From Mycobacterium sp. MS1601 (lineage in GTDB: Bacteria > Actinomycetota > Actinomycetes > Mycobacteriales > Mycobacteriaceae), in assembly GCF_001984215.1 (NCBI RefSeq), contig NZ_CP019420.1, forward strand, positions 3,410,001-3,474,000: DNA of 64,000 nt, read 5' to 3'. How positions within the stretch are numbered: position 1 is the first letter of the stretch; every line of letters begins with the position of its first letter. The notes under the pieces were generated by a model. It did not search any database and was not told the origin of the DNA. It saw nothing but the letters and a program-made list of their open reading frames with translations. Position numbers and translations under genes: made by a program. Below are positions 52,983 to 62,392 of this stretch, piece by piece.

Positions 52983-54937
52983 GCTGACTTGTTGCCGGAG
53001 CGCTGGCGCCGCACGAGCAGGACCGCACCCGCGCCCACCACAGCCACGCCGGCGACGGCCAGGGTGGCCCACATCCACAGCTTCCAGGCGTCGCTGGGAA
53101 GCACCTGGTTCTCGAGGTAACCGCCGGCTCGAATCGTGAGGTTCACGGTGTCGCCTTCAGCGCCGGTGGCCACCACGTCACCGCTGAGCGACCCCCATCC
53201 GTTCTCCAGACTGCGGATGTAGTCGAAATCGCGCTCGAGAAGCGGGTCGTCGCCGGAAATGGCCAAGACCATCCGGTCGTCATGGGTGAAGGTCTGCACC
53301 ACCCCGAGTGCGCTCTTGACGTCGACCTCGGTGATCGTGGTGCCGTCTACGCGTAGCGGTTCGGCCGGATTCAGCGGCGGGTTCATGCCGAGTCGGCTGA
53401 GTTCCGCGGGTGACGCCACCGCGACCAGGCCCACAGAGTTGGCCGCTGCTTCTTCCAGCGGCACCACGTTGGGTCGCAGAGCAACGGTGGACTGTTGTGC
53501 CATCAGCTGGATTGCCTGCGCGGCGAACCGGATCTGAGCCGGATCCTGCACCGACACACTGAAATCCGGGGAGAAGGCCATCGGTGTGGCGGGAAAGCCG
53601 CCGCGGTTGCCCGTGCCGGGGGTGACGGTCACCGTGGACTCAGGATCGACGACGAACGTCATTCTGTCGGTCAACGGTGCGCACTGTCGCTTGGGGAAGT
53701 ACCGGAGTTCGATGGCCATCCCCACGTTCGACGAGATCGCCTGGGCGGGGATGTCGAGGTTCAGGTCGACCCTGCCGGACTCGTCCAGGCGGGTGGAAGC
53801 CAACACCTCATCGCCTGAACGCACCAACATCGATGCTTCGCTGTCGACCACCGGCGTGTAGTCGGCCATCAGATGAACTTTCGCCGATTGGATCTCGCCG
53901 ACCCCGAATGCCGTGGCGTCGAATCCGGTGTACACCGTCGCGGTGTTGAGCACCGAGGCCTGTCCGCTCAGGCCCAATTGGGAGAAGGTCATGGTGTCAG
54001 TCGCGGCAGGCAGCTGCTCGGACGCCGACGTCACCGATGCGGTGGACGTCTGTGCCAGGGAGAAGCGGCGATCGGTGAACAACTGAACCTGGCGCAGCAA
54101 CGCCGGACCTTCGCCGGTGATGGCAAGCAGAGCCTCGGCAGTTCCGCCCTTTTCGACCACCACACCGGGTTCGCCGGTGTCGCGGATCTCGATGACCCGG
54201 CTGGTGGCGGGGGTGGCTTCGGAAGCCGCTGGGCGAGCGGAGGTGTCGACGTCGATTCGTACCGGCATCGGTCGATACATGTGGGAGAGTTTCGCAACCA
54301 GCGAGACGGCAGCCTGCTGCTGATCCGGCGTCGGATCAGCGCCGAGTCGGATGGTCACGGTGTCCAGATAGCCGGGCAGGAAGTCGGCAACCGTGGTCGG
54401 GTACACGGCATCACCCGAGTAGGTGGCGGCGATCCCGCTCAGTGTCACCTCGGGCGGATGGGTGCAGCTGTCGGTGCTGTTGTTGTCGTAGTCGCGGATC
54501 ACGAACCGCAGCTTCGCGGCATCATCGGCCACTTCCGCCTTGGAGATGTTCACCGAGAAGGGTTTTGTGTCCAGGTTTGTGGGGATGGGGATGCTGGCGA
54601 CCTGGGTGTTGTCGGTACCGAGGATGTCGATCCGTCCCGCCGTGTCGATGGCCGTACTGATCTGACCGGTCAACGTCAACGGACGTACACCCGCCGGCAC
54701 CGGCATCGTGACGTCGTTGGTCTGATTGGCGCCGGTCAGGTCCACCTGGTCGGACATGCCCAGTTGCCGCCAACCGATGGCTGGAGAGACGCCGGGTTTG
54801 TTGGCAGGCGCGGCGGCGCTCGGCGATGAGTTGGTGTGTGTGTTGGTCGGCTCGGCAAGTGCCTGCGGGAGGCTGAGGCCGGCGGTCAGCGTCAGTGCGC
54901 CGGCCAAACCGGTCGCACGTAGCAGCGATGCTTTCAC
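52979..54937 (-). CDS. BcsB-like secreted, membrane-anchored protein
   Basis: The 652-residue protein has a signal peptide (MKASLLRATGLAGALTLTAG, SLPQALA), two repeated carbohydrate-binding-like/flavodoxin-like halves, and a C-terminal anchor (WKLWMWATLAVAGVAVVGAGAVLLVRRQR). BcsB family hallmarks include the Cys in IELRYFPKRQCAPLTDRM and PLLERDFDYIRSLENGWGSL. In cellulose synthases BcsB guides the nascent chain at the outer face of the membrane. It overlaps the GT2 stop (ATGA), so it is probably the partner of that enzyme. Confidence 0.82.
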   Translation of the reverse strand: MKASLLRATGLAGALTLTAGLSLPQALAEPTNTHTNSSPSAAAPANKPGVSPAIGWRQLGMSDQVDLTGANQTNDVTMPVPAGVRPLTLTGQISTAIDTAGRIDILGTDNTQVASIPIPTNLDTKPFSVNISKAEVADDAAKLRFVIRDYDNNSTDSCTHPPEVTLSGIAATYSGDAVYPTTVADFLPGYLDTVTIRLGADPTPDQQQAAVSLVAKLSHMYRPMPVRIDVDTSARPAASEATPATSRVIEIRDTGEPGVVVEKGGTAEALLAITGEGPALLRQVQLFTDRRFSLAQTSTASVTSASEQLPAATDTMTFSQLGLSGQASVLNTATVYTGFDATAFGVGEIQSAKVHLMADYTPVVDSEASMLVRSGDEVLASTRLDESGRVDLNLDIPAQAISSNVGMAIELRYFPKRQCAPLTDRMTFVVDPESTVTVTPGTGNRGGFPATPMAFSPDFSVSVQDPAQIRFAAQAIQLMAQQSTVALRPNVVPLEEAAANSVGLVAVASPAELSRLGMNPPLNPAEPLRVDGTTITEVDVKSALGVVQTFTHDDRMVLAISGDDPLLERDFDYIRSLENGWGSLSGDVVATGAEGDTVNLTIRAGGYLENQVLPSDAWKLWMWATLAVAGVAVVGAGAVLLVRRQRSGNKSA

Positions 54938-56379
54938 GATTGTTTTTCTCCATCAGAAGTTCCAGGCGAATGCGCTGGTAGAACAGGACTTTCGGAGAGG
55001 CCGTGAACGGTTTTCTCCCAGAAGAAGGGGCGGAAGATCAGCTGGTAGATCGCCTTGATCGCAGCGATCGACTGCAGGATCCAGTAGAGCGGCACGCACA
55101 TTGCGGCCCACCACAGGTAGGGCTTGCCCTGGGCGTGGCAGACCACCAGCCCGACGAACACCGCCAACGGAGCGACCACGATGAACAACACCAGGCACAG
55201 GTAGTACGTCGTCGGCGGGAAGAAGGTGTTGACCAGGGGCGGCCGACCTGCGATCCAGCAGAGCAGCGCAAACCAGAACAGCAAGTTGAAGGCATTGCCC
55301 AGCGGGACTGCACCGGTCATCGAGATGAACCGCAGGATCGCCTTGGTGCCGATCTCACGTCGAAGTTGGAGGGGATGGCGCAGATGGACGATCATGGTCT
55401 GCAGATAGCCCTTGTACCAACGGGATCGCTGCCGGATCCAGTTGATGACGTCGGAGTTCGCCTCTTCCAGTGTCACCGAATCCAGGATGATGGTGTGGTA
55501 GCCGTACCGGGCCAGCCGCACACCGAGATCGGCGTCCTCGGTAACGTTGTACTCATCCCAGCCGCCCACCTCTCGCCACACTGCGGTACGCATGTGATTA
55601 GAGGTACCGCCTAGCGGCACAAGACATTTCGAGTCCTGGATAGCCGGCAGCACGATGCCGAACCACTGGTCGTACTCGAGGGCGAACCAGCGCGTCAAGA
55701 GGTTCTGCTTCTCGTTGAAGTAACCCAGCCGGCACTGGACGCAGCCGATGTCGGTGGTGGCGCGACGCATCGCGACCACCGCACGACGTAACTGCAGGGG
55801 TTCGGGGATGTCCTCGGCGTCGTAGATGGTCACCATTTCGCTGCGCGGATCGGCGACCGTCATGCCGTAGTTGCACGCTTTGGGTTTGGTCCTGGGATTG
55901 CTGGGCGGCACGAGGACCACCCGGATCGACGGCAGGCTCATGTCCTGAATGGCCAGCTGGGTGGCTAGATCGTCTTCCTCTATCAGCAGCAGCACCTCCA
56001 GTTTGTCCGCCGGGTAGTCCAATCGGCCGACCCCGGCGTTGAGGTACTGCATGATCGTCGGTTCGTTGAAGACCGGCACCAGCACCGTGTAGAACGGCAG
56101 CTCCTCGTCGGGGATCGCCAGTGCGTCTTCGTCGCTGACGGTGACGAGTGACGGGGAGGTGAATCCTTTGATCAGCAACCAGTTCCGGTCCAGCGAGGTG
56201 AAGAGATAACACACGGCGATCACGCTGGTGAGGATGGTCGCCATCTGGGAGGGGATCACCGCGATGGCAACAACGATCACCGCCAGCACGATCATCATCC
56301 GCACGATCGAGCGACGGTTCAGCGCGCTTCGTGCGGACAGATGGGCGGGCAGCCGGGCCTCGTAGGTCTCATTCAGCAT
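54934..56379 (-). CDS. Cellulose-synthase-like GT2 glycosyltransferase (XagB/BcsA type)
   Basis: The 481-residue processive GT2 has two N-terminal helices (MMIVLAVIVVAIAVIPSQMA) and a cytoplasmic catalytic domain with TVLVPVFNEPTIMQYLNAGV. Substrate and metal Asp residues lie in YDAEDIPEP. The acceptor-site TED is in NVTEDADLGVRLARYG and the product-channel motif is QRSRW. Three or four C-terminal helices follow. It lacks the PilZ domain of BcsA and ends at SDGEKQS, so direct c-di-GMP control is not expected. The polymer made is unknown. ATG 56379 is chosen; it overlaps the upstream gene by 11 bp. Confidence 0.88.
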   Translation of the reverse strand: MLNETYEARLPAHLSARSALNRRSIVRMMIVLAVIVVAIAVIPSQMATILTSVIAVCYLFTSLDRNWLLIKGFTSPSLVTVSDEDALAIPDEELPFYTVLVPVFNEPTIMQYLNAGVGRLDYPADKLEVLLLIEEDDLATQLAIQDMSLPSIRVVLVPPSNPRTKPKACNYGMTVADPRSEMVTIYDAEDIPEPLQLRRAVVAMRRATTDIGCVQCRLGYFNEKQNLLTRWFALEYDQWFGIVLPAIQDSKCLVPLGGTSNHMRTAVWREVGGWDEYNVTEDADLGVRLARYGYHTIILDSVTLEEANSDVINWIRQRSRWYKGYLQTMIVHLRHPLQLRREIGTKAILRFISMTGAVPLGNAFNLLFWFALLCWIAGRPPLVNTFFPPTTYYLCLVLFIVVAPLAVFVGLVVCHAQGKPYLWWAAMCVPLYWILQSIAAIKAIYQLIFRPFFWEKTVHGLSESPVLPAHSPGTSDGEKQS

Positions 56380-57867
56380 GGGTGGTGGTCCCGGCGGGGT
56401 CCGAGCCTGCTTCGGATTGGAGACTCTTGACCACAGCAGCGGTTGCGTCACCGACTGCCGACTCCACGGCGGCGGCTCCGGTCGGCTGTTGGCGAGTCAC
56501 CCACAAGAAGGGCTCGATCAGGGTGTTGTCAACCGTCAATTCTCGTGGAGCAGGTGGCGTCACGCCCGCGGTCTGACTGGTCAGCACGGTCACCTGTTGG
56601 TACACCTCGCCGCTGTGCCACACCCAGGTGACAGCGTTCCAGTGCGCGCTGTTCTCGTCCCTGGCCGAGTCCGCGTCGCTGTGTGCGGATCTGGCACCGG
56701 CCGGGCTTTCGGCACCGTCGTCCACCGGCGCGTAGTTCACCGGGACGGTGGAGGGATACCAGACCGCGTTCGAGAAGTCTTGCAGGCGAGCCAGATCAGA
56801 CGTGGTGACGATGTCGACCACGGATTCGTGGGATTCCGGGGTGTTGGGTACGCGGTAGCGCACCAGGCTGGCGTCGGGGCCCAGAAAGCGGGTGATGAAA
56901 TCGAAGCTCTCGATGGGTTCCAGTCCGCTCTTGTGCACCCAGTCGGCGGCAACGACATCTACCGGTGCGGGCCGCGTGATCGGCAGCTGGATGCACAGCA
57001 TCGCGATGGCCAGGACAGCCAGCACGCCATAGGACTGGGGTTTGCACGTCGGCAGCGTCGAGGCCGTGGCAACCGAGTCGGGATCGCGCCGCAACCAGTT
57101 GATGCGGTGCAACGTCAGCACGACGATCAGCGGCACGGCACCGGCGGCGACGATCACGGTGAGGTACAGACCGGTATCGGCAAGCAGGAAGACCGCGGCA
57201 AGGGACAGGACGAGATTGCCCAGCGTCGCCAGCAGGCGCAAGCGCAGGGAGACGAATCGAGAGGCCAGGAACACCGCGATGGTGCCGACGACAGCCGATA
57301 CCACCGTTATGGCGGTGTCGGATCCGCCGAGCTGAGCGGTCATCAGCATGAACGGCATCACGGGAGCCAGTACCAGACCCAGAATCCAGACGTTCCACAT
57401 CCGCAGCACATGGCGGGCGGAGAACACCACGGTGCCGCAGGCGGCCACCCAGACCAGCAGCCCGATGTTGTCGATGTGCCACAGCGCAGCCAACGTGGGC
57501 AGTCGGTTCTGTACCAGGAGGATCGCGCCGATCCCACCGATTCCCAGCAGCGCGGCGGCGATCCAGTCGGATTCCGCGTCGATGACGCCGCGCGGGGGTG
57601 GCTGTAGCCGGCTGCTACCAGACCTGCCAGCACCGGGGCGACCACCAGGTACGCCGCTTGAGACCCCTCGAACGCGGCGCGGCCGATCTCGCTGAGTTGT
57701 ACGAAGTAGGCCAGCGCGCTGACGAACAGAACGAACCAGATCCTGGCCCAGAGTTCGGGATTGACGCGGGAACGGATGGGCCGGACAGCGTATTCGAACT
57801 CATCCATGTCCACGCGCCCCGCGCCGGCGGCTGGGTCGGGACGAAAGAGAGGCAGATCGATGGACAT
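56369..57867 (-). pseudogene. Frameshifted paralog of the polytopic membrane protein at 58258-59754
   Basis: From ATG 57867 (MSIDLPLFRPDPAAGAGR) the product matches the neighbour paralog through VAPVLAGLVAAGYSHPR. It then leaves frame at a CG-dinucleotide run (57589-57594, CGCGCG). After the run the other frame continues the paralog without loss (GVIDAESDWIAAALLGIGG, then MAALWHIDNIGLLVWVAACG to the end at 56369, with the extracytoplasmic domain). One extra CG unit relative to CACCCCCGCGGCGTC explains it. It could be a real inactivation, phase variation, or a sequencing error. Downstream translation would otherwise begin near 57493. Roughly 498 residues if repaired. Confidence 0.75.
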
Positions 57868-58257
57868 TGGTCTCAGCTCTCGGTTCGAGCCGTGTCTCGC
57901 GGTGACACGGCGGTGGGCAAGCGGTCGGTCGTTTCGCCCCTCTGGCAGGAGAAGTGGCGACGTGGCGGTGATGGCCCCCGGGACGGGCCTGCCGCTACGA
58001 ACCGGAGCAGTGGAACCTGTGGCGCACGGTGCTCGAACCTTGAAGTGTCGGGTCAGCATCGCATCGCCAATGTGAAGACAATACTGACGACCTGGAAAAA
58101 AGGCTAGATGATGCAAATCTAGCAAACAAATTCAAATGGTGTGAGCTCAGTCACATTTGTCCGCGCATGGCGTGTCGTGGAGTCGTGCCGGCCAACCCGT
58201 GGCGCAGCTGAACCGCCCGTCGCGCCACAGGGGTTGCGGCGGCTCACGAACTGCGCG
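57868..58257 (-). other. Intergenic leader between the two membrane paralogs
   Basis: This 390-bp gap separates the end of the intact paralog from the start of the frameshifted one. It holds the CRP-type module at 58083-58155 and a CCGTGTC/GACACGG hairpin (57890-57896, 57904-57910). No coding potential is convincing. It is the probable promoter and 5' leader of the downstream gene. Confidence 0.6.
58083..58155. promoter_or_regulatory. CRP-type regulatory module, copy A
   Basis: TGTGA-GCTCAG-TCACA (58140-58155) is a perfect CRP/Rv3676-type palindrome. Eleven bases before it lies ATGCAAATCTAGCAAACA (58111-58128), which is 16/18 identical to the element of copy B at 60202-60219. Upstream similarity extends further (CTGACGACCTGGAAAAA against CTGACGAGCTGGCAAAA). 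It is in the leader of the frameshifted membrane gene, 244 bp or more before its start codon. Confidence 0.7.
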
Positions 58258-59754
58258 TTAGGAACTCGGGACAGCCACCGAGTGCGGCGTACCGTTGGAG
58301 AGCAGGCGCTTGACCACCACATCGGTGCTGGCTGTGACGATGGGATCCACCGCACCGGCCTGCAGCTCTTGCTGACGGGTCAGCCACAGCGCGGGCTCGA
58401 TCACCACGTTCTGCACGGTCAGTGGGCGTGGCTGTGGTGCCGGTTGGCCCCTGGTTTGGCTGGTGACGACGGTGACGCGCTGAAAGGCGTTGCCGGACTG
58501 CCAGATCCAGGTGACCGCATTCCAGTTCGCGGCATCGCCGGTCTCAGCGGTCTCCGCATCGGTGTGTGCGGTCTGCATGCCGCGCGGCGCGGTTGGGCCG
58601 CCCTCGTAGGGCTGGTAGTTCACCGGGGCCGACGTCGGGTACCAGACGGCATCGGAGAAGTCCTGCAGCCGAGCAAGATTGGGTGAGGAGATGACGTCGA
58701 CCACGGTCTGGTACTCGCCTGCGCCGCCGGGTGCCCGGTAGCGGGTGAAGGTGGCATCCGGGCCCACGAAGTCGGTGATGAAGTCGAAGTTCTCGACGGG
58801 ATCCAGTGCGGTGGTAGCCATCCAGTCCACAGGCACGCTCTCGATGACCTGGGAACGGGGCACGGGTAGGTGTACCCAGAGCATGGCGCCGGCGGCGAGT
58901 ACCAGAGCCACATAGGAGCGGACCCTGCGGTGTGGCAGTGAGGCTGCCGCCGCTGAAGTGTCGCCCGCAGGTGTGCGCGCCAGGCGGTGCGCTGCGAGCA
59001 CGACGACCACCGGAACGGCGCCAGCGGAAATGATCACGCAGACATAAAGGGACGTGTCGACCAACAGGAGGACAGCAGTTGCCGACAGCGCGACGTTGGC
59101 CACCGTGCAGAGCAACCGCCGGCGCATGTCGGTAAAACGTGTGGCGAGATAGACGGCGAGGCTGCCCAGGCTCGCCGCGGTCATCGCGATGGCCGTGTCT
59201 GTGCCGCCGAACTGCGCGGTGACCAACATGAACGGCATCACCGGCGCCAGGATCAGGCCGAGCACCCACACGTGCCACATCCGCAGGATGTGACGGGCGG
59301 AGAAGACCACCATGCCGGATGCGGCGACCCAGAGGATCAGCCCGATGTTGTCGGTGTGCCACAGCGCTGCCATGGTGGGCAGCCGGTCTTCGATCAACCA
59401 GAGAGTGGCGAAGCCACCCACCGCGAGCAACAGTGCGGCGATCCAGTCCGCGTCGGAGTCGCGTGCACCTCGCGGCGCGCGGACGTAACCCGACGCCACC
59501 AGTCCGGCCAGGATGGGGGCAACCACCAAGTACACCGACTGCGAACCGGCGAATGCCGCGCGGCCGACCTCGCTGAGCGGGACGAAGTAGGCAAGAGTCC
59601 CGATGGCCAACACAAACCAGATCCGCGCCCAGATCTCGGCTCGACTGGTTCGGGGTGGAACGGATACGGCAACGCTCGGAGTGCGGTCGTTGTCGTCGCT
59701 GACAACCTGGGTGCGGGTGGAACCCGCACCGTACGCCGGGGTATCAGTAGCCAT
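58258..59754 (-). CDS. Polytopic membrane protein with extracytoplasmic C-terminal domain
   Basis: The 498-residue protein has about eight to nine helices in the first 300 residues (IWARIWFVLAIGTLAYFVPL, SQSVYLVVAPILAGLVASGY, DNIGLILWVAASGMVVFSA, LGLILAPVMPFMLVTAQFGG, LYVCVIISAGAVPVVVVLAA). A last helix (ALVLAAGAMLWVHLPV) leads to a soluble ~190-residue domain (PVDWMATTALDPVENFDFIT, VWYPTSAPVNYQPYEGG, NAVTWIWQSGNAFQRVTVVT). I cannot name a family. The two-part layout recalls exosortase-EpsI proteins in outline, but no catalytic Cys is seen. It heads the polysaccharide-like operon. ATG 59754 is chosen because the sequence before it (59755 onward) does not resemble the paralog. Confidence 0.8.
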   Translation of the reverse strand: MATDTPAYGAGSTRTQVVSDDNDRTPSVAVSVPPRTSRAEIWARIWFVLAIGTLAYFVPLSEVGRAAFAGSQSVYLVVAPILAGLVASGYVRAPRGARDSDADWIAALLLAVGGFATLWLIEDRLPTMAALWHTDNIGLILWVAASGMVVFSARHILRMWHVWVLGLILAPVMPFMLVTAQFGGTDTAIAMTAASLGSLAVYLATRFTDMRRRLLCTVANVALSATAVLLLVDTSLYVCVIISAGAVPVVVVLAAHRLARTPAGDTSAAAASLPHRRVRSYVALVLAAGAMLWVHLPVPRSQVIESVPVDWMATTALDPVENFDFITDFVGPDATFTRYRAPGGAGEYQTVVDVISSPNLARLQDFSDAVWYPTSAPVNYQPYEGGPTAPRGMQTAHTDAETAETGDAANWNAVTWIWQSGNAFQRVTVVTSQTRGQPAPQPRPLTVQNVVIEPALWLTRQQELQAGAVDPIVTASTDVVVKRLLSNGTPHSVAVPSS

Positions 59755-60313
59755 TTTCTCTGTTCTGACTCTATGCCAAGGGCGGTTGTGGCAAAGGACT
59801 ACACTACGCGATTTGCGGTTCTGTCCGGCCTGAGGTCGTCGAGAACCGCGTGTCGATTCGACATCGATTTCGTCGTTGAAGTGCGTCGACCCCGCGTTCT
59901 CGAGGTCGGTCACCGTACGCACGATTGCGAAATGCGACGTGCTCTCCGCATTCAGCAGCGCTCCCCCCGAGACACTGCTGAACCCGGCGTGGACACTCGT
60001 GCAACACCTCGAGTGTCCGCCTGGCAACTGCTTGACGGGGACAGGAGGTCACGCGACGTGCCGGTTACTGAACGTGCGTGAAATCCCGCCGTGTACTGCC
60101 TGCCGCCGGTATGCTTTCAGCAGTTCCCGGACAGATGCCACGGTTTAGCACTGTCGCGTTGCCGCTGTTCATATCTGACGAGCTGGCAAAAACGTTAGCG
60201 CATGCAGATCCAGCAAACACTCCTGATGAATTGTGATTTGCATCACACTGTGATCCTGGTGGCGATCCGGTGGGTCGCTGGAACGTTTTCCCCTGATGCG
60301 CAAGGCTAGGGGG
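59755..60313. other. Long structured intergenic region between the polysaccharide cluster and pta
   Basis: The 559-bp gap contains three perfect inverted repeats: GCGGTTCT/AGAACCGC (59815-59822, 59842-59849), TTCAGCAG/CTGCTGAA (59951-59958, 59975-59982) and GGACACTCG/CGAGTGTCC (59991-59999, 60010-60018). It also holds the CRP-type module at 60173-60247. No gene is convincing. It would form a ~440-nt 5' leader for the minus-strand membrane gene if transcription starts near the CRP site. Confidence 0.6.
60173..60247. promoter_or_regulatory. CRP-type regulatory module, copy B
   Basis: TGTGA-TTTGCA-TCACA (60232-60247) is a perfect CRP/Rv3676-type palindrome. Twelve bases before it lies ATGCAGATCCAGCAAACA (60202-60219), the partner of copy A. 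It is 66 bp upstream of the pta start and about 450 bp upstream of the divergent membrane gene. Duplication with copy A suggests that the membrane gene is at least one target; pta-ackA may be another. Confidence 0.75.
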
Positions 60314-62392
60314 GTGCCAGCGGCCCCAGGATTTGCGTCCAGTATCTACGTCGCTTCCCCTGAAGGTGACACCGGCAAATCCACCATCGCGCTGGGAATC
60401 CTCCACCGGCTGACCGCCACGGTGGCCAAGGTTGGGGTCTTCCGCCCCATCACCCGCCTCGGCGAGGAGCGCGACTACATCCTGGAGCTGCTCCTGCCTC
60501 GGACTTCGGCAGGTCTCACCTACGAGGAATGTGTGGGTGTCAGCTACCAAGAACTGCACGAAGACCCTGACTCCGCGATCGCAGAGATCGTCGACCGGTT
60601 CCATCGCGTCGCAGACCGGTGTGACGCGGTGTTGATCGTCGGCAGCGACTACACCGACGTCGCGAGCCCCAGCGAGCTCGGTGTCAACGCACGCATCGCC
60701 GTCAACCTCGGTGCTCCGGTTGTGCTGGCCGTCCGGGCCAAGGGCCGCACCCCGGATGAAGTGGCTCAGGTGGTGGAACTGTGCCTGGCCGAGCTGCGTA
60801 ACCAGCACGCGCACACCGCGGCCGTGGTCGCCAATCGGTGCGAGCCGGCCGATATGGCCGACGTGGCCGCCGCCCTGCAGCGTTTTGAGCCCAAGTCCTA
60901 CGTGCTTCCCGAGGACAAGTTGCTGGTCGCTCCCTCGGTCGGGGATCTGCGCGCCGCTGTCGGCGGCACCCTGATCAAAGGTGACCAAGCCCTGCTCGGC
61001 CGCGAGGTGCTCGATGTCCTGGTGGCGGGCATGACCGCCGAGCACGTGGTGGAGCGGCTCACCGAGGGCGTCGCTGTGATCACGCCGGGGGATCGGTCCG
61101 ACGTCGTGCTCGCGGTGATGAGCGCACATGCCGCCGAAGGATTCCCGTCCTTGTCGGCGGTGATCCTCAACGGCGGATTGGACCTGCACTATTCGATCGC
61201 CGCGCTGGTCGACGGGCTGCGCCTGAAACTGCCCATCATCGCCACCGATCTGGGCACGTTCGCCACGGCCAGCGCGGTGGCGGGCGCGCGAGGCCGGGTC
61301 ACCGTCGACTCGGCACGCAAGATCGACACCGCCCTGGAATTGATGGACCGCCACGTCGACATTGCCGATCTGCTCAACCAGCTGGCCATCGAGATCCCCA
61401 CGATCACCACTCCCCAGATGTTCGAGTACCAGCTGATCGACCGCGCCCGCGCCGATCGCAAACGGATCGTGTTGCCCGAAGGTGACGACGACCGCATCCT
61501 CAAAGCGGCGGGCCGGCTGCTGGATCGCGGTGTGGCCGAGTTGACGATCCTCGGCGACGAGGCACTGGTCCGTGGCCGTGCCGCCGAACTGGGCGTCGAT
61601 CTCTCCGGCGCCGACGTGCTGAACCCGCGCACCAGCGAGCTGTGCGACCAGTTCGCCCGGCAGTACGCCGAACTGCGCAAGAAGAAGGGCATCACGGTCG
61701 AACAGGCCCGTGAGATCATCAACGACGTCTCGTACTTCGGCACCATGCTGGTGCACAACAACCTCGTCGACGGCATGGTGTCCGGCGCGCGGCACACCAC
61801 CGCACACACCGTGCGCCCGGCATTCGAGATCATCAAGACGCAGCCCGATGTGTCCACCGTGTCGAGCATCTTCCTGATGTGCCTCGAGGATCAGGTGCTG
61901 GCCTACGGTGACTGCGCCATCGTTCCCGATCCCACCTCCGAACAGCTCGCCGATATCGCCATCAGTTCGGCACGCACCGCCGCGCAGTTCGGCATCGCGC
62001 CTCGGGTGGCGATGCTGTCCTACTCGACGGGCACTTCCGGTACGGGAGCCGACGTCGACAAGGTGCGTTCGGCCACCGAGCTGGTACGCCAGCGTGCTCC
62101 AGAACTGTTGGTGGAAGGTCCCATTCAGTACGACGCGGCCGTGGAACCGTCCGTCGCTGCCACCAAGATGCCAGACTCGCAGGTGGCGGGCCGGGCGACA
62201 GTACTGATCTTCCCTGACCTCAACACCGGCAACAACACCTACAAGGCGGTGCAACGCAGTGCCGGGGCCATCGCCATCGGCCCGGTACTGCAAGGTCTCA
62301 ACAAGCCGGTCAACGACCTGTCCCGAGGAGCGTTGGTGTCCGATATCGTCAACACGGTGGCCATCACCGCGATCCAGGCGCAGGGTAGATGA
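60314..62392 (+). CDS. pta: Phosphate acetyltransferase (three-domain)
   Basis: The 692-residue enzyme interconverts acetyl-CoA and acetyl phosphate. It has an N-terminal BioD-like P-loop domain ([20 protein letters not shown]), a central DRTGG domain, and the C-terminal PTA_PTB catalytic domain ([74 protein letters not shown]). Length is usual for the long Pta class. GTG 60314 with AAGG upstream is preferred; ATG 60296 lies six codons earlier. The stop overlaps ackA (ATGA), as in M. tuberculosis. Confidence 0.95.
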   Translation: MPAAPGFASSIYVASPEGDTGKSTIALGILHRLTATVAKVGVFRPITRLGEERDYILELLLPRTSAGLTYEECVGVSYQELHEDPDSAIAEIVDRFHRVADRCDAVLIVGSDYTDVASPSELGVNARIAVNLGAPVVLAVRAKGRTPDEVAQVVELCLAELRNQHAHTAAVVANRCEPADMADVAAALQRFEPKSYVLPEDKLLVAPSVGDLRAAVGGTLIKGDQALLGREVLDVLVAGMTAEHVVERLTEGVAVITPGDRSDVVLAVMSAHAAEGFPSLSAVILNGGLDLHYSIAALVDGLRLKLPIIATDLGTFATASAVAGARGRVTVDSARKIDTALELMDRHVDIADLLNQLAIEIPTITTPQMFEYQLIDRARADRKRIVLPEGDDDRILKAAGRLLDRGVAELTILGDEALVRGRAAELGVDLSGADVLNPRTSELCDQFARQYAELRKKKGITVEQAREIINDVSYFGTMLVHNNLVDGMVSGARHTTAHTVRPAFEIIKTQPDVSTVSSIFLMCLEDQVLAYGDCAIVPDPTSEQLADIAISSARTAAQFGIAPRVAMLSYSTGTSGTGADVDKVRSATELVRQRAPELLVEGPIQYDAAVEPSVAATKMPDSQVAGRATVLIFPDLNTGNNTYKAVQRSAGAIAIGPVLQGLNKPVNDLSRGALVSDIVNTVAITAIQAQGR

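Noticed and set aside
58258..59754. Exosortase-EpsI fusion as identity of the membrane paralogs
   Set aside because: The general layout is similar but the Cys/Arg/His catalytic set of exosortases is not visible, so the name is not supported.
58258..60027. A longer start for the membrane paralog at 60027
   Set aside because: The 91 added residues (TSVHAGFSSVSGGALL type) have no match in the paralog and lie in the hairpin-rich leader; ATG 59754 is supported by the family-like start.
60296..60313. ATG 60296 as the pta start
   Set aside because: It is in frame and possible, but has no Shine-Dalgarno; the GTG at 60314 has AAGG upstream and begins closer to the known N-terminus.
59755..60313. c-di-GMP or c-di-AMP riboswitch in the leader
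   Set aside because: I see hairpins but no GEMM or ydaO core consensus; only a generic structured leader can be claimed.
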